A DNA stretch of 25,210 nt from Bacteroidota bacterium (GCA_021824855.1 JAKAJX010000237.1:1-25210); one strand, 5' to 3'; numbered from the stretch's first letter, positions 8,681-15,941 are shown. Numbers and translations: made by a program. Notes: generated by a model not told the origin, from the letters alone.

Positions 8681-8714
8681 AAAAAAACACCCTCAATTTG
8701 AGGGTGTTTTTTTG
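8681..8714. terminator. Bidirectional terminator between GSIII and accC
   Basis: A run of seven A plus CACCCTC (8681-8694) pairs with GAGGGTG plus seven T (8700-8713) around a 5-base loop. The structure has A on one side and T on the other, so it can end transcription from both strands. It lies between the convergent GSIII and accC genes. Confidence 0.88.
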
Positions 8715-8718
8715 ATAT

Positions 8719-10059
8719 CTATTTCATCTTAAAAGTTTCTAAAAATTTGGTGGTAAAATTCCCTTTCCTAAAATCTTCATTCTTCATTAACTGCAAATGA
8801 AATGGAATAGTAGTTTTTACACCTTCAATTACATATTCGCTCAGTGCTCTATACATGGTATCAATAGCTTCTTCTCGAGTTTGAGCAACTGCAATTAATT
8901 TACCAATCATTGAATCATAATAAGGAGGGATGGTATATCCGGTATAAACATGGCTATCAACGCGAACACCATGCCCACCAGGCGTATGTAATGTTGTAAT
9001 TTTTCCGGGAGAAGGGCGAAAATCGTTATACGGATCTTCGGCATTAATTCTGCATTCTATTGCGTGCATTTGAGGCAAATAATTTCTACCCGATACTCTT
9101 TCACCCAATGCAATTTTAATTTGTTCTTTAATTAAATCGAAATTTACCACTTCTTCGGTTACACAATGCTCTACCTGAATACGTGTATTCATTTCCATGA
9201 AATAAAAGTTCCGATGCTTATCTACCAAAAACTCAATGGTACCAACACTTTCATAATTAATTGCAGAAGCCGCTTTTACAGCAGCAGTACCCATTTTTTC
9301 ACGAAGTTCCTCTGTCATAAATGGAGAAGGAGATTCTTCTACCAATTTTTGATGACGGCGTTGAATAGAACAATCTCTTTCACTTAAATGGCTGATATTT
9401 CCGTATTGGTCTCCGGCTACTTGAATTTCAATATGGCGAGGTTCTTCAACAAACTTCTCCATATAAATGCCATCATTTTTAAACGAAGCTGCAGCTTCGG
9501 CTTTTGCTGTATTATAGGCTCTTTCTAATTCACTTTCGTGCCAAACTACACGCATACCTTTACCACCGCCACCTGCAGTAGCTTTTAAAATAATTGGATA
9601 GCCTACCTGATTTTTTGCCAAATCTTTTGCTTGCTCTAAACTTTCTAATAAACCGCCGCTGCCCGGCACTACAGGAACTCCGGCTTTAATCATCGTTTCT
9701 TTGGCAGTAATTTTATCGCCCATGGCATTAATCATCTCCGGAGTTGGGCCTATGAATTTGATACCATGATCGGCACATATTTGAGAGAATTTAGCATTCT
9801 CCGCCAAAAAACCATAGCCGGGATGCACTGCATCGGCATTGGTAATTTCGCATGCAGCCATAATATGAGGAATATTGAGGTAAGATTCTGCTCCGGCCGG
9901 TTTACCTATACAAACTGCTTCATCGGCAAACCGAACATGCAAGCTATCTTTATCGGCAGTAGAATAAACAGCTACTGTTTTAATACCCATTTCTCTGCAA
10001 GTTCTTATAACACGTAATGCAATTTCTCCTCTATTTGCGATTAAGATTTTTTTGAACAT
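8719..10059 (-). CDS. accC: Acetyl-CoA carboxylase, biotin carboxylase subunit
   Basis: AccC carboxylates the biotin on BCCP using ATP and bicarbonate, the first half-reaction of malonyl-CoA synthesis for fatty acids. The 446 residues match the E. coli length (449). The biotin-carboxylase N-domain opens M-F-K-K-I-L-I-A-N-R-G-E-I-A. The ATP-grasp part has Lys116, Lys159, the glycine loop G-G-G-G-K-G (163-168), R-R-H-Q-K-L (234-239), Glu276, Glu289 and the signature E-M-N-T-R-I-Q-V-E-H (289-298), with catalytic Arg293 and Glu297. It is the last gene of an efp-accB-accC cluster and lies 91 bases after accB. The pairing with a separate BCCP supports AccC rather than a propionyl-CoA or pyruvate carboxylase, whose subunits are longer. 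Confidence 0.96.
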   Translation of the reverse strand: MFKKILIANRGEIALRVIRTCREMGIKTVAVYSTADKDSLHVRFADEAVCIGKPAGAESYLNIPHIMAACEITNADAVHPGYGFLAENAKFSQICADHGIKFIGPTPEMINAMGDKITAKETMIKAGVPVVPGSGGLLESLEQAKDLAKNQVGYPIILKATAGGGGKGMRVVWHESELERAYNTAKAEAAASFKNDGIYMEKFVEEPRHIEIQVAGDQYGNISHLSERDCSIQRRHQKLVEESPSPFMTEELREKMGTAAVKAASAINYESVGTIEFLVDKHRNFYFMEMNTRIQVEHCVTEEVVNFDLIKEQIKIALGERVSGRNYLPQMHAIECRINAEDPYNDFRPSPGKITTLHTPGGHGVRVDSHVYTGYTIPPYYDSMIGKLIAVAQTREEAIDTMYRALSEYVIEGVKTTIPFHLQLMKNEDFRKGNFTTKFLETFKMK

Positions 10060-10065
10060 TTTAAA

Positions 10066-10141
10066 AATTTGACAATTTGATAATTAAACAATTCGACTAT
10101 GTCCATTATGAGTTGACACATTTACCATAATCATCGAATTG
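10066..10141. repeat. Degenerate 8-bp tandem repeat and inverted copy between accB and accC
   Basis: Four consecutive octamers stand at 10066-10097: AATTTGAC, AATTTGAT, AATTAAAC, AATTCGAC. The motif recurs inverted at the other end of the gap: CAATTCGA (10089-10096) and TCGAATTG (10134-10141) are perfect 8-bp inverted copies. The whole intergenic space between accB and accC is therefore made of one repeated word. Its role is unknown; it may be a stem-loop that tunes the accB/accC ratio or a dispersed intergenic repeat. Confidence 0.45.
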
Positions 10142-10150
10142 ACGAATTTT

Positions 10151-10627
10151 TTACGCAGGATCTACTAAAAATAAAGGCTGATCGTACTCTACCGGACTAC
10201 TATCTTCAACTAAAATTTTTACAATTTTACCTTTTACTTCTGCCTCTATTTCATTGAAAAGCTTCATAGCTTCAATAATACAAACTACTTTTCCGGGTTG
10301 AATTTCAGTACCAATTTCTATAAAATTAGGTTTATCGGGAGAAGGTCTGCGATAAAAAGTACCAATCATTGGACTTTTAATTGTTATATAATTATCCGAT
10401 TTTTCTGCTTTAGTAACCACAGGCGTTGTAGCTACCGGTACTGTATTTTCTGTAACAGGCATAGCTGGTGCTGCAGTATAAACATGCTGAGGCTGAGCAG
10501 CCACTTTTACAATTTGTTCTTCTTTTTGTTTAATGGTAACTTTTCCATCTTTATCTTCTATGCTTATTTCGCCAATGTTACTTTTATTAATTATTTTAAT
10601 CAGTTCGTGAATTTGTTTTAAGTCCAT
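10151..10627 (-). CDS. accB: Biotin carboxyl carrier protein of acetyl-CoA carboxylase
   Basis: AccB carries the carboxybiotin between AccC and the carboxyltransferase. The 158 residues begin with M-D-L-K-Q-I-H-E-L-I-K-I-I, the N-terminal helix usual for this protein. An Ala/Pro/Val/Thr-rich linker follows at about 43-73 and the biotinyl domain at about 80-158. The biotin site is E-A-M-K (119-122), with Lys122 as the modified residue, and S-P-M-I-G-T-F-Y-R-R-P is the usual start of the domain including the thumb. It lies directly upstream of accC on the same strand. The mixed linker and the E-A-M-K-L-F-N-E-I context make AccB more likely than an oxaloacetate decarboxylase subunit. Confidence 0.95.
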   Translation of the reverse strand: MDLKQIHELIKIINKSNIGEISIEDKDGKVTIKQKEEQIVKVAAQPQHVYTAAPAMPVTENTVPVATTPVVTKAEKSDNYITIKSPMIGTFYRRPSPDKPNFIEIGTEIQPGKVVCIIEAMKLFNEIEAEVKGKIVKILVEDSSPVEYDQPLFLVDPA

Positions 10628-10760
10628 AAAAGCAAGTTTAGGGGTAAAAAACAGATATTTTTGGTTTAAAATGGGGCAAATTAGCCATTTTTTGACAAAA
10701 ATTGAGCTTTTTTAAAAAAAATTGAAAACTACTAATTGAAAGCTAAAAATATAAATGGCA

Positions 10761-10788
10761 TAAAAAAGGATGGCCAATGTTCCATCCT
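10761..10788 (-). terminator. Terminator after efp
   Basis: Read on the minus strand, AGGATGG (10788-10782) pairs with CCATCCT (10773-10767), a 7-bp stem with an 8-base loop, followed by a run of T (10766-10761). It begins 18 bases after the efp stop codon. It suggests that efp can be transcribed alone even though accB and accC follow on the same strand. Confidence 0.72.
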
Positions 10789-10805
10789 GTTAATTAGTTA
10801 ATATA

Positions 10806-11372
10806 TTATTCTTTTACTCTTTCTACGTATTCGCCGGTTTTGGTATTAATTCTAATTAATTCTCCTTCTTCCACAAATAAAGGAACATTTACGGTAGAAC
10901 CTGTATCAACGGTTGCAGATTTTAAAGCTCTGGTAGCAGTATCTCCGCGTAAACCCGGCTCGCAATAAGTTATACGCACTACAATTTTTTCGGGTAATTC
11001 TGCACCAATTGGCTGATCGGTTTCGGTATTAATAAATACAAAAACTTCGCCACCATCTTTTAAGAATTGAGGAGCATCTATCATTTCTTCTGCTAAAGCT
11101 ATTTGCTCAAAAGTTTCATTATTCATTAAATTATATCCGCTATCATCTTTATATAAAAACTGAAAATTCTTTTTTTCAACTCGAACGGGATAAATATTTT
11201 CTCCACTATTCCATGTTTTTTCGATAGAACGGGTATTATCAACTCCTTTTAATTTAGCCCATACTTTTGCAGCGGCTCTTGCTGTTTTATTTTCACCAAA
11301 ATCAACCACACTGTATAAACTGCCTTCTAATTTAATAATCATACCACGACTAATATCTGCTGTTGTTGCCAT
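10806..11372 (-). CDS. efp: Translation elongation factor P with a non-canonical tip loop
   Basis: EF-P binds between the P and E sites and relieves stalling at proline runs. The 188 residues match the family length. The KOW-like N-domain opens M-A-T-T-A-D-I-S-R-G-M, the middle OB domain contains N-L-M-N-N-E-T-F-E-Q, and the C-terminal domain ends with G-S-T-V-N-V-P-L-F-V-E-E-G-E-L-I-R-I-N-T-K-T-G-E-Y. The latter fits the signature V-P-x-F-x-x-x-G-x-x-I-x-V-x-T-x-x-G-x-Y. The tip loop is odd: where E. coli has V-K-P-G-K-G-Q-A-F, this protein has G-E-N-K-T-A-R-A-A-A-K-V-W (26-38). There is no PGKG; candidate tip residues are Lys29 and Arg32. A modification enzyme such as EpmA or EarP is not in the window. 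Start M-A-T-T is clear. Confidence 0.93.
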   Translation of the reverse strand: MATTADISRGMIIKLEGSLYSVVDFGENKTARAAAKVWAKLKGVDNTRSIEKTWNSGENIYPVRVEKKNFQFLYKDDSGYNLMNNETFEQIALAEEMIDAPQFLKDGGEVFVFINTETDQPIGAELPEKIVVRITYCEPGLRGDTATRALKSATVDTGSTVNVPLFVEEGELIRINTKTGEYVERVKE

Positions 11373-11516
11373 AAAAAAAATTTAGAGCCGCAAAAGTAGG
11401 GAATGCAATAATCATTTATTACAACTTCTTTAAAAATTATTATAAAGGCAGCATTTATTGTTTGTACTATATCTGTAAACAAGATTACATTGAGTAGAGT
11501 ATGTAGTTTTAGTTTT

Positions 11517-11548
11517 ACACCCGACAAAATATTGTTGGGTGTTTTTTG
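11517..11548 (+). terminator. Orphan terminator-like hairpin on the plus strand
   Basis: ACACCCGACAA (11517-11527) pairs with TTGTTGGGTGT (11532-11542) with one G-T pair and a 4-base loop, followed by six T. It has the form of a plus-strand terminator, yet no plus-strand gene lies between it and accB far upstream. It may end a small RNA or be part of an early leader of sucD. On the minus strand no T run follows it, so it does not serve efp. Confidence 0.55.
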
Positions 11549-11615
11549 CATTTTTATTTAGCAAATATTTGTAAAGTTTATTGCACAAATACAAAATAGC
11601 ATTATTGTTTTAGCC

Positions 11616-11623
11616 TATTTTTG
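11616..11623 (+). promoter_or_regulatory. -7 box for sucD
   Basis: TATTTTTG is an exact TAnnTTTG match. Transcription would begin near 11629, leaving a leader of about 22 bases before the ATG at 11651. This favours that ATG over the in-frame one at 11621, which would overlap the box. A good TTTG at the expected -33 position was not found. Confidence 0.45.
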
Positions 11624-11650
11624 CGGCACAAAAATTTTAATTTCATCATC

Positions 11651-12523
11651 ATGTCAGTTTTAGTAAATAAAAATTCGAGAATAATTGTTCAGGGATTTAC
11701 CGGAACAGAAGGCACATTTCATGCAACACAAATGATTGAATATGGAACCAATGTTGTGGGTGGTGTTACGCCTAATAAAGGTGGAACTACCCATTTAAAC
11801 AAACCCGTTTTTAATACTGTAGCAGATGCAGTAAAAGCAACGCAAGCAGATGTTAGTATCATATTTGTACCGCCGGCATTTGCCGCAGATGCTATTATGG
11901 AAGCTGCCGATGCGGGTATTGGTTTGGTAGTTTGTATTACAGAAGGTATTCCGGTTCAGGATATGGTTAAAGTAAAAAATTATTTACGAGGAAAAAATAC
12001 AAGATTAATTGGCCCTAACTGTCCGGGCATTATTACAGCAGAAGAAGCAAAAGTGGGCATTATGCCGGGATTTATTTTTAAGAAAGGCAGAATAGGAATT
12101 GTATCTAAATCGGGTACTTTAACTTACGAAGCGGCCGACCAAGTTGTAAAAGCAGGATTAGGAATTAGTACTGCTATAGGAATAGGCGGAGACCCTATTA
12201 TTGGCACAACTACCAAAGAAGCAGTTGAGCTATTTATGAATGATGATGAAACAGATGGAATTATTATGATTGGCGAAATAGGTGGTAGCATGGAAGCAGA
12301 TGCTGCAAAATGGATAAAAGATAATTACAGAAAACCTGTAGTGGGTTTTATTGCCGGCCAAACTGCACCTGCAGGAAGAAGGATGGGGCATGCCGGTGCT
12401 ATTATTGGTGGAGCAGATGATACTGCTGCTGCTAAAATGAAAATTATGACAGAATGCGGAATAAACGTAGTTGCCAGTCCTGCTGATATTGGTAAAACCA
12501 TGGCATCTGTTTTAAAAAAATAA
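11651..12523 (+). CDS. sucD: Succinyl-CoA ligase (ADP/GDP-forming), alpha subunit
   Basis: SucD with SucC interconverts succinyl-CoA and succinate in the TCA cycle, making ATP or GTP. From the ATG at 11651 the product has 290 residues, as in E. coli (289). The CoA-binding Rossmann domain opens M-S-V-L-V-N-K-N-S-R-I-I-V-Q-G-F-T-G. The family signature S-K-S-G-T-L-T-Y-E and the phosphohistidine site G-R-R-M-G-H-A-G-A-I are present, with His247 matching E. coli His246. An upstream in-frame ATG at 11621 gives ten unlikely extra residues and is rejected. The partner sucC is not in the window, so the two subunits are unlinked here. A terminator follows 27 bases after the stop. Confidence 0.95.
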   Translation: MSVLVNKNSRIIVQGFTGTEGTFHATQMIEYGTNVVGGVTPNKGGTTHLNKPVFNTVADAVKATQADVSIIFVPPAFAADAIMEAADAGIGLVVCITEGIPVQDMVKVKNYLRGKNTRLIGPNCPGIITAEEAKVGIMPGFIFKKGRIGIVSKSGTLTYEAADQVVKAGLGISTAIGIGGDPIIGTTTKEAVELFMNDDETDGIIMIGEIGGSMEADAAKWIKDNYRKPVVGFIAGQTAPAGRRMGHAGAIIGGADDTAAAKMKIMTECGINVVASPADIGKTMASVLKK

Positions 12524-12549
12524 AGTTATTGTCACAATATTCACTACAT

Positions 12550-12578
12550 AAAATACCGATGATTCGGTATTTTTTTTT
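12550..12578 (+). terminator. Terminator after sucD
   Basis: ATACCGA (12553-12559) pairs with TCGGTAT (12564-12570) around TGAT, extended by flanking A and T, and is followed by a run of ten T (12569-12578). It stands just after the sucD stop codon. Confidence 0.85.
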
Positions 12579-12592
12579 GCACCAAATAATTG

Positions 12593-12673
12593 AAGCTTGC
12601 AGAAGGATAAGTTTAACAGTAACTTGTTCATTTCACAGAGGGTAGGCTTGCAGTTTCTACTGCAAGCTTTTTT
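12593..12673 (+). promoter_or_regulatory. Possible attenuator or small RNA with two alternative stems
   Basis: GGCTTGCAGT (12645-12654) pairs with ACTGCAAGCT (12659-12668) around TTCT and is followed by a T run (12668-12673): a textbook terminator. A further copy of the left arm, AAGCTTGCAG, lies at 12593-12602 and is perfectly complementary over 10 bp to CTGCAAGCTT (12660-12669). Pairing of the first copy with the right arm would break the terminator, so the two stems exclude each other. The element lies between the sucD terminator and the small secreted-protein gene at 12736. It could be a short RNA, or a leader that controls the genes downstream. Confidence 0.45.
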
Positions 12674-12735
12674 ATTTATTCAACTCAATTTGCCAATAAA
12701 ATTGTTTTTTTGCATAAATAGGCAATGCTTCTTTC

Positions 12736-13152
12736 ATGAAAAATATTATTCTACTAATTACTATTCTGTTTTTTGCTTTTAAAATATCTCTTGCACAAAA
12801 AAGTATACATATTAAATGCAGTATTCCAACTAAAATAAAAGCAGGAAGCTCAATAAATTTAGCCGTTTCTGTTAATAATAATTTAGTACAAGAAGCTACC
12901 GGCACTTTAAACTTAGCCATCATCAATACAACCACGCATACCAGTGTTGATGGTTGGTTTTTAAATATTTTTCCCTTTCAATATTTTACGGCAACTCCTA
13001 AACAAATATTTTCTACCACATTTCCTTTTACTGCTCCTTCTAACTTTAATGGGAAAGTAAAATTTATTATAACAGCCAATTGTAATAATGCAACAGATTC
13101 GGTTGTTGCCTATACACTTATTTACAGTAATTTAAAGCATACTAATGAGTAA
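12736..13152 (+). CDS. Secreted single-domain protein resembling a segment of bacterial alpha-2-macroglobulin
   Basis: The 138-residue product has a signal peptide (M-K-N-I-I-L-L-I-T-I-L-F-F-A-F-K to about A-Q at 20-21) and one beta-rich domain. There is no lipobox cysteine, so it should be exported to the periplasm. The stretch V-D-G-W-F-L-N-I-F-P-F-Q-Y-F-T-A (71-86), followed by T-F-P-F-T-A-P-x-x-F, closely recalls the part of large Bacteroidota alpha-2-macroglobulin proteins around V-D-G-W-F-x-N-V-F-P-x-Q-Y-F-T. Those proteins are over 1000 residues long; here only this macroglobulin (MG) domain is present. This similarity is from memory, not a search. The gene overlaps the start of the next gene by 8 bases (ATGAGTAA), so the two are co-translated. 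Role unknown. Confidence 0.7.
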   Translation: MKNIILLITILFFAFKISLAQKSIHIKCSIPTKIKAGSSINLAVSVNNNLVQEATGTLNLAIINTTTHTSVDGWFLNIFPFQYFTATPKQIFSTTFPFTAPSNFNGKVKFIITANCNNATDSVVAYTLIYSNLKHTNE

Positions 13153-14215
13153 AAATGATATTGATTACCTAATTATTGGCCAAGGTATTAGCGGCAGTTT
13201 TTTAAGTTATTATTTATACAAAGCCGAAAAAAATATTATTGTAATTGATGAAGCAAAACCTTTTACCGCTACTAAAATAGCAAGTGGGGTAATTAATCCG
13301 GTTACAGGCAGAAGAGTTGTACAAACTTGGTTAATAGATGATATCATGCCATTTGCATGGCAAGCATATACCGAATTAGGAAAAGAAATAAATGCCAATT
13401 TAATTAGCCAATGCAATGTGTTAAGTTTTCATGGTAACGAACAAATGCAAAGAGCTTTTGAAGATAGATCGATTGATGAAAATAAATATTTAAAAAAGCC
13501 CGCCAATATAGATGCTCTAAAGAATTATTTTAATTTTTATTTTGGTGTGGGAGAAACCAATCCTTGCTATTTGGCAGATATGCAAACCTTACTTAGCGGA
13601 TGGAAAAATTTTTTATTAAACAAGAATTTACTGATAGAAGAAAAATTTGATGCAACAAAATTAACCATACAAAATACCAATAGCATTACCTATAAAAATA
13701 TTACTGCCCAAAAAATAATTTTTTGTGATGGAATTGAAGGCACTCGAAATTCTTTTTTTCAACTTCTTCCATTTGCAAAAAATAAAGGCGAAGCATTAAT
13801 TGCTGAGATTCCGGATTTACCCAGAAACAATATTTTCAAACAAAACCTTACCATTGTTCCATGGAAAGAAAATTTATTTTGGATTGGCTCTCAATATGAA
13901 TGGAATTATTCCGATGCCAATCCTTCAGCAACATTTAAACTAAAAGCAATGATGCAATTACAACAATGGCTAAAACTTCCTTTCAAAATTGTAGATCATT
14001 GGGCAGCGGAAAGACCCGCCAATATTGAACGAAGACCATTTGTTGGTTTGCACCCTCAACAACCTGCTGTTGGCATATTAAATGGCATGGGTACCAAGGG
14101 TTGTTCTTTAGCACCTTATTTTGCTTGGGAGCTAACACAGCATCTTATTAACCAAACTCCCATCAATCCTTTAGCAAATATTGCCAGATTTTCAACAATT
14201 TTAAGTCGCAACTAA
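13145..14215 (+). CDS. FAD-dependent oxidoreductase, DAO family
   Basis: The 356-residue product belongs to the D-amino-acid-oxidase-like (DAO) flavoproteins. The N-terminal Rossmann fold has the dinucleotide motif G-Q-G-I-S-G (12-17), and a second strand I-I-V-I-D-E ends in the acidic pair 35-36 expected to hold the ribose. S-G-V-I-N-P-V-T-G-R-R follows, a stretch I associate with an uncharacterised Bacteroidota branch. Near the C-terminus, R-R-P-F-V-G-L-H-P and G-M-G-T-K-G-C-S-L-A-P-Y correspond to the second FAD contact of the family. It overlaps the preceding secreted-protein gene by 8 bases. The substrate is unknown; amino acids, amines or the C-terminal MnmC-type reaction are possible by fold. 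No signal peptide is seen, so it should be cytoplasmic. Confidence 0.85.
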   Translation: MSKNDIDYLIIGQGISGSFLSYYLYKAEKNIIVIDEAKPFTATKIASGVINPVTGRRVVQTWLIDDIMPFAWQAYTELGKEINANLISQCNVLSFHGNEQMQRAFEDRSIDENKYLKKPANIDALKNYFNFYFGVGETNPCYLADMQTLLSGWKNFLLNKNLLIEEKFDATKLTIQNTNSITYKNITAQKIIFCDGIEGTRNSFFQLLPFAKNKGEALIAEIPDLPRNNIFKQNLTIVPWKENLFWIGSQYEWNYSDANPSATFKLKAMMQLQQWLKLPFKIVDHWAAERPANIERRPFVGLHPQQPAVGILNGMGTKGCSLAPYFAWELTQHLINQTPINPLANIARFSTILSRN

Positions 14216-14262
14216 TTTATCAGTTACTTAATTTTAGTATTTACCAAACCCAGTTGTAAAGC

Positions 14263-14673
14263 ATGAATAAATTTATTCCGAAAGAGACTAATTATAGTAT
14301 TCCTGTAAGCTATAGGAAAATGGAAAACCTACATATTGTATTCTGGTTATTAAAAGATATAAGTTGGTGTATGATATGGAAACCATTGGGCATTACAATG
14401 ATTTTTCCTACATTAATTGTATCTATTATTATTGCATGGAGAACAAGAAAAATTGTTTCGGAGTTATGCCATAATGTGGCAATTACTGTTTGGATAATGG
14501 CCAACTCTTATTGGATGATAAGCGAATTTTTTCAGTTTGATAGTATGCTTGTTTGGAAAGATATTACCTATAAGCATTTAGCAATTATTCCTTTTACGAT
14601 TGGCATTTTTTTACTGGCATACTATTATATAATTTGGAAACCAAAACATAAAAACGAATTTGAAACCATGTAA
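14263..14673 (+). CDS. Conserved small membrane protein, function unknown
   Basis: The 136-residue product has about four hydrophobic helices: near 25-45, 44-60, 72-90 and 104-123. The stretch L-H-I-V-F-W-L-L-K-D-I-S-W-C-M and A-N-S-Y-W-M-I-S-E-F-F look conserved in shape, rich in Trp and with charged residues inside the membrane. I recall similar uncharacterised proteins in Bacteroidota but cannot name a family. A second in-frame ATG at 14320 (M-E-N-L-H-I-V-F-W) is a plausible alternative start, since the first 19 residues are hydrophilic and look unlike the rest. It follows the oxidoreductase by 47 bases and converges with the MFS gene. Confidence 0.7.
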   Translation: MNKFIPKETNYSIPVSYRKMENLHIVFWLLKDISWCMIWKPLGITMIFPTLIVSIIIAWRTRKIVSELCHNVAITVWIMANSYWMISEFFQFDSMLVWKDITYKHLAIIPFTIGIFLLAYYYIIWKPKHKNEFETM

Positions 14674-14709
14674 TCAATTGTAAGTAATGATAAGTTGCAC
14701 TACCTATTT

Positions 14710-15858
14710 TTATTGCTCTTTTAATTTAGGTGCCATAAAATAAATACTGGCACCCAAACAAGCAATTAAAGTAAACGATAATCGCAAACTAACTGCCTGG
14801 GCAATAAAACCTATTAATGGTGGTCCCATTAAAAAGCCAATAAATCCAATACTAGAAACGGCAGCAATAGCAAGACTGGGAGCCATTTTTTTAGATCTGC
14901 CCGCCATTGCATAACTTAAAGGCACTACTGAAGAAACGCCAAAACCTACCAGTAAAAATCCTATTGTTGCGGTTATTACGGTAGGAAATATCACAGCAAA
15001 TAACAATCCCGATGAAATAACAATTCCACTTATTTGCAATATTTTTTTAGCACCATATTTTGTAATTAGTTTATCGCCAATAAATCGGCCACTTGCCATC
15101 GCACTCATAAAAGAAACATAACCAAAAGTGCGTAAGGCAGAAGAAACTTTAACCACTTTTACAAAATAAACACCACTCCAATCAAACATAGTTCCTTCGC
15201 AAACCATACTACCAAAAGCAATCAATCCAATAATTAATAAATAGTTATCGGGCTTTACAAAAAGTGTTGTAGCTCGTTTTTGCTTTTCCTCGCGTTTTAA
15301 AGTAAACGGATAAATAATAAAGCCTACTATTAACCCAACAATACTTACATCTATAAAATGTTTTAGCGGAGAAATATGCTCACCTACCATTAAGGTTCCA
15401 ATTAATGCACCACTAAAGCCACCTAAGCTCCATAGGCCATGAAAAGAAGCCATAATACTTCGTTCGTATAAAGCTTCTACAGCTACGGCTTGTGTATTTA
15501 CACATATATTTAATAAGTTTCCCGTAACGCCAAAAAAATACAATTGAATGGCCAATGCAATGCTACTCTCACTCATTCCAATCCCAATCATCGATAATGG
15601 AAATAATAATGTGGCAATAAACAACATTTTTCTACTTCCAAATCGTGCAACCAAATAACCCGAAATAGGCAAACCACTCATAGAACCGGCAGGTAATGCA
15701 AATAAAACTGAGCCTAAGGCAGCATCGCTTAAATGCAATTGCAACTGAATATCGGGAATACGACTTGCCCAACTGGCAAAACGCAAACCCGATAAAAAGA
15801 AAAAATAAGCCAACGCCAATCTGCTTAACCTTAATTCTTTTGTTGTTGTTATTTGCAT
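14710..15858 (-). CDS. MFS transporter, YbjJ-like
   Basis: The product is a 12-helix major facilitator of 382 residues when started at the ATG at 15858 (M-Q-I-T-T-T-K-E-L-R-L-S-R). A longer frame begins at 15927, but its 23 extra residues are non-hydrophobic, Cys-rich and do not look like a transporter N-terminus, so the shorter start is preferred. S-G-L-R-F-A-S-W-A-S-R-I-P-D in helix 1 and P-A-G-S-M-S-G-L-P-I-S-G-Y-L-V-A-R-F-G-S-R-K across helices 2-3 match the YbjJ branch of MFS. The second is the loop motif G-x-L-x-x-R-x-G-x-R. Substrate unknown. It is convergent with the small membrane gene and divergent from aspS. Confidence 0.88.
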   Translation of the reverse strand: MQITTTKELRLSRLALAYFFFLSGLRFASWASRIPDIQLQLHLSDAALGSVLFALPAGSMSGLPISGYLVARFGSRKMLFIATLLFPLSMIGIGMSESSIALAIQLYFFGVTGNLLNICVNTQAVAVEALYERSIMASFHGLWSLGGFSGALIGTLMVGEHISPLKHFIDVSIVGLIVGFIIYPFTLKREEKQKRATTLFVKPDNYLLIIGLIAFGSMVCEGTMFDWSGVYFVKVVKVSSALRTFGYVSFMSAMASGRFIGDKLITKYGAKKILQISGIVISSGLLFAVIFPTVITATIGFLLVGFGVSSVVPLSYAMAGRSKKMAPSLAIAAVSSIGFIGFLMGPPLIGFIAQAVSLRLSFTLIACLGASIYFMAPKLKEQ

Positions 15859-15933
15859 ATTAAATCTTCTACAAAGTTGTATCTTAAAACTACATAAACT
15901 TATGTTTTCACCGACATAAAATTGCATTTAGCC

Positions 15934-15941
15934 TATATTTG
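15934..15941 (+). promoter_or_regulatory. -7 box candidate for aspS
   Basis: TATATTTG is an exact TAnnTTTG match on the plus strand, 107 bases before the aspS start, within the divergent region shared with the MFS gene. No convincing TTTG lies at the expected -33 distance. It would give a leader of about 100 bases. Confidence 0.35.

Noticed and set aside
10298..10621. Plus-strand open frame of 107 codons opposite accB
   Set aside because: It is the shadow of accB, with Phe/Tyr/Cys-rich low-complexity content.
11621..11650. Longer start for sucD (ATG at 11621)
   Set aside because: It overlaps a perfect -7 box and adds ten residues before the usual M-S-V-L-V-N-K start.
15859..15927. Longer start for the MFS transporter (ATG at 15927)
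   Set aside because: The extra 23 residues are not hydrophobic and do not resemble MFS N-termini.
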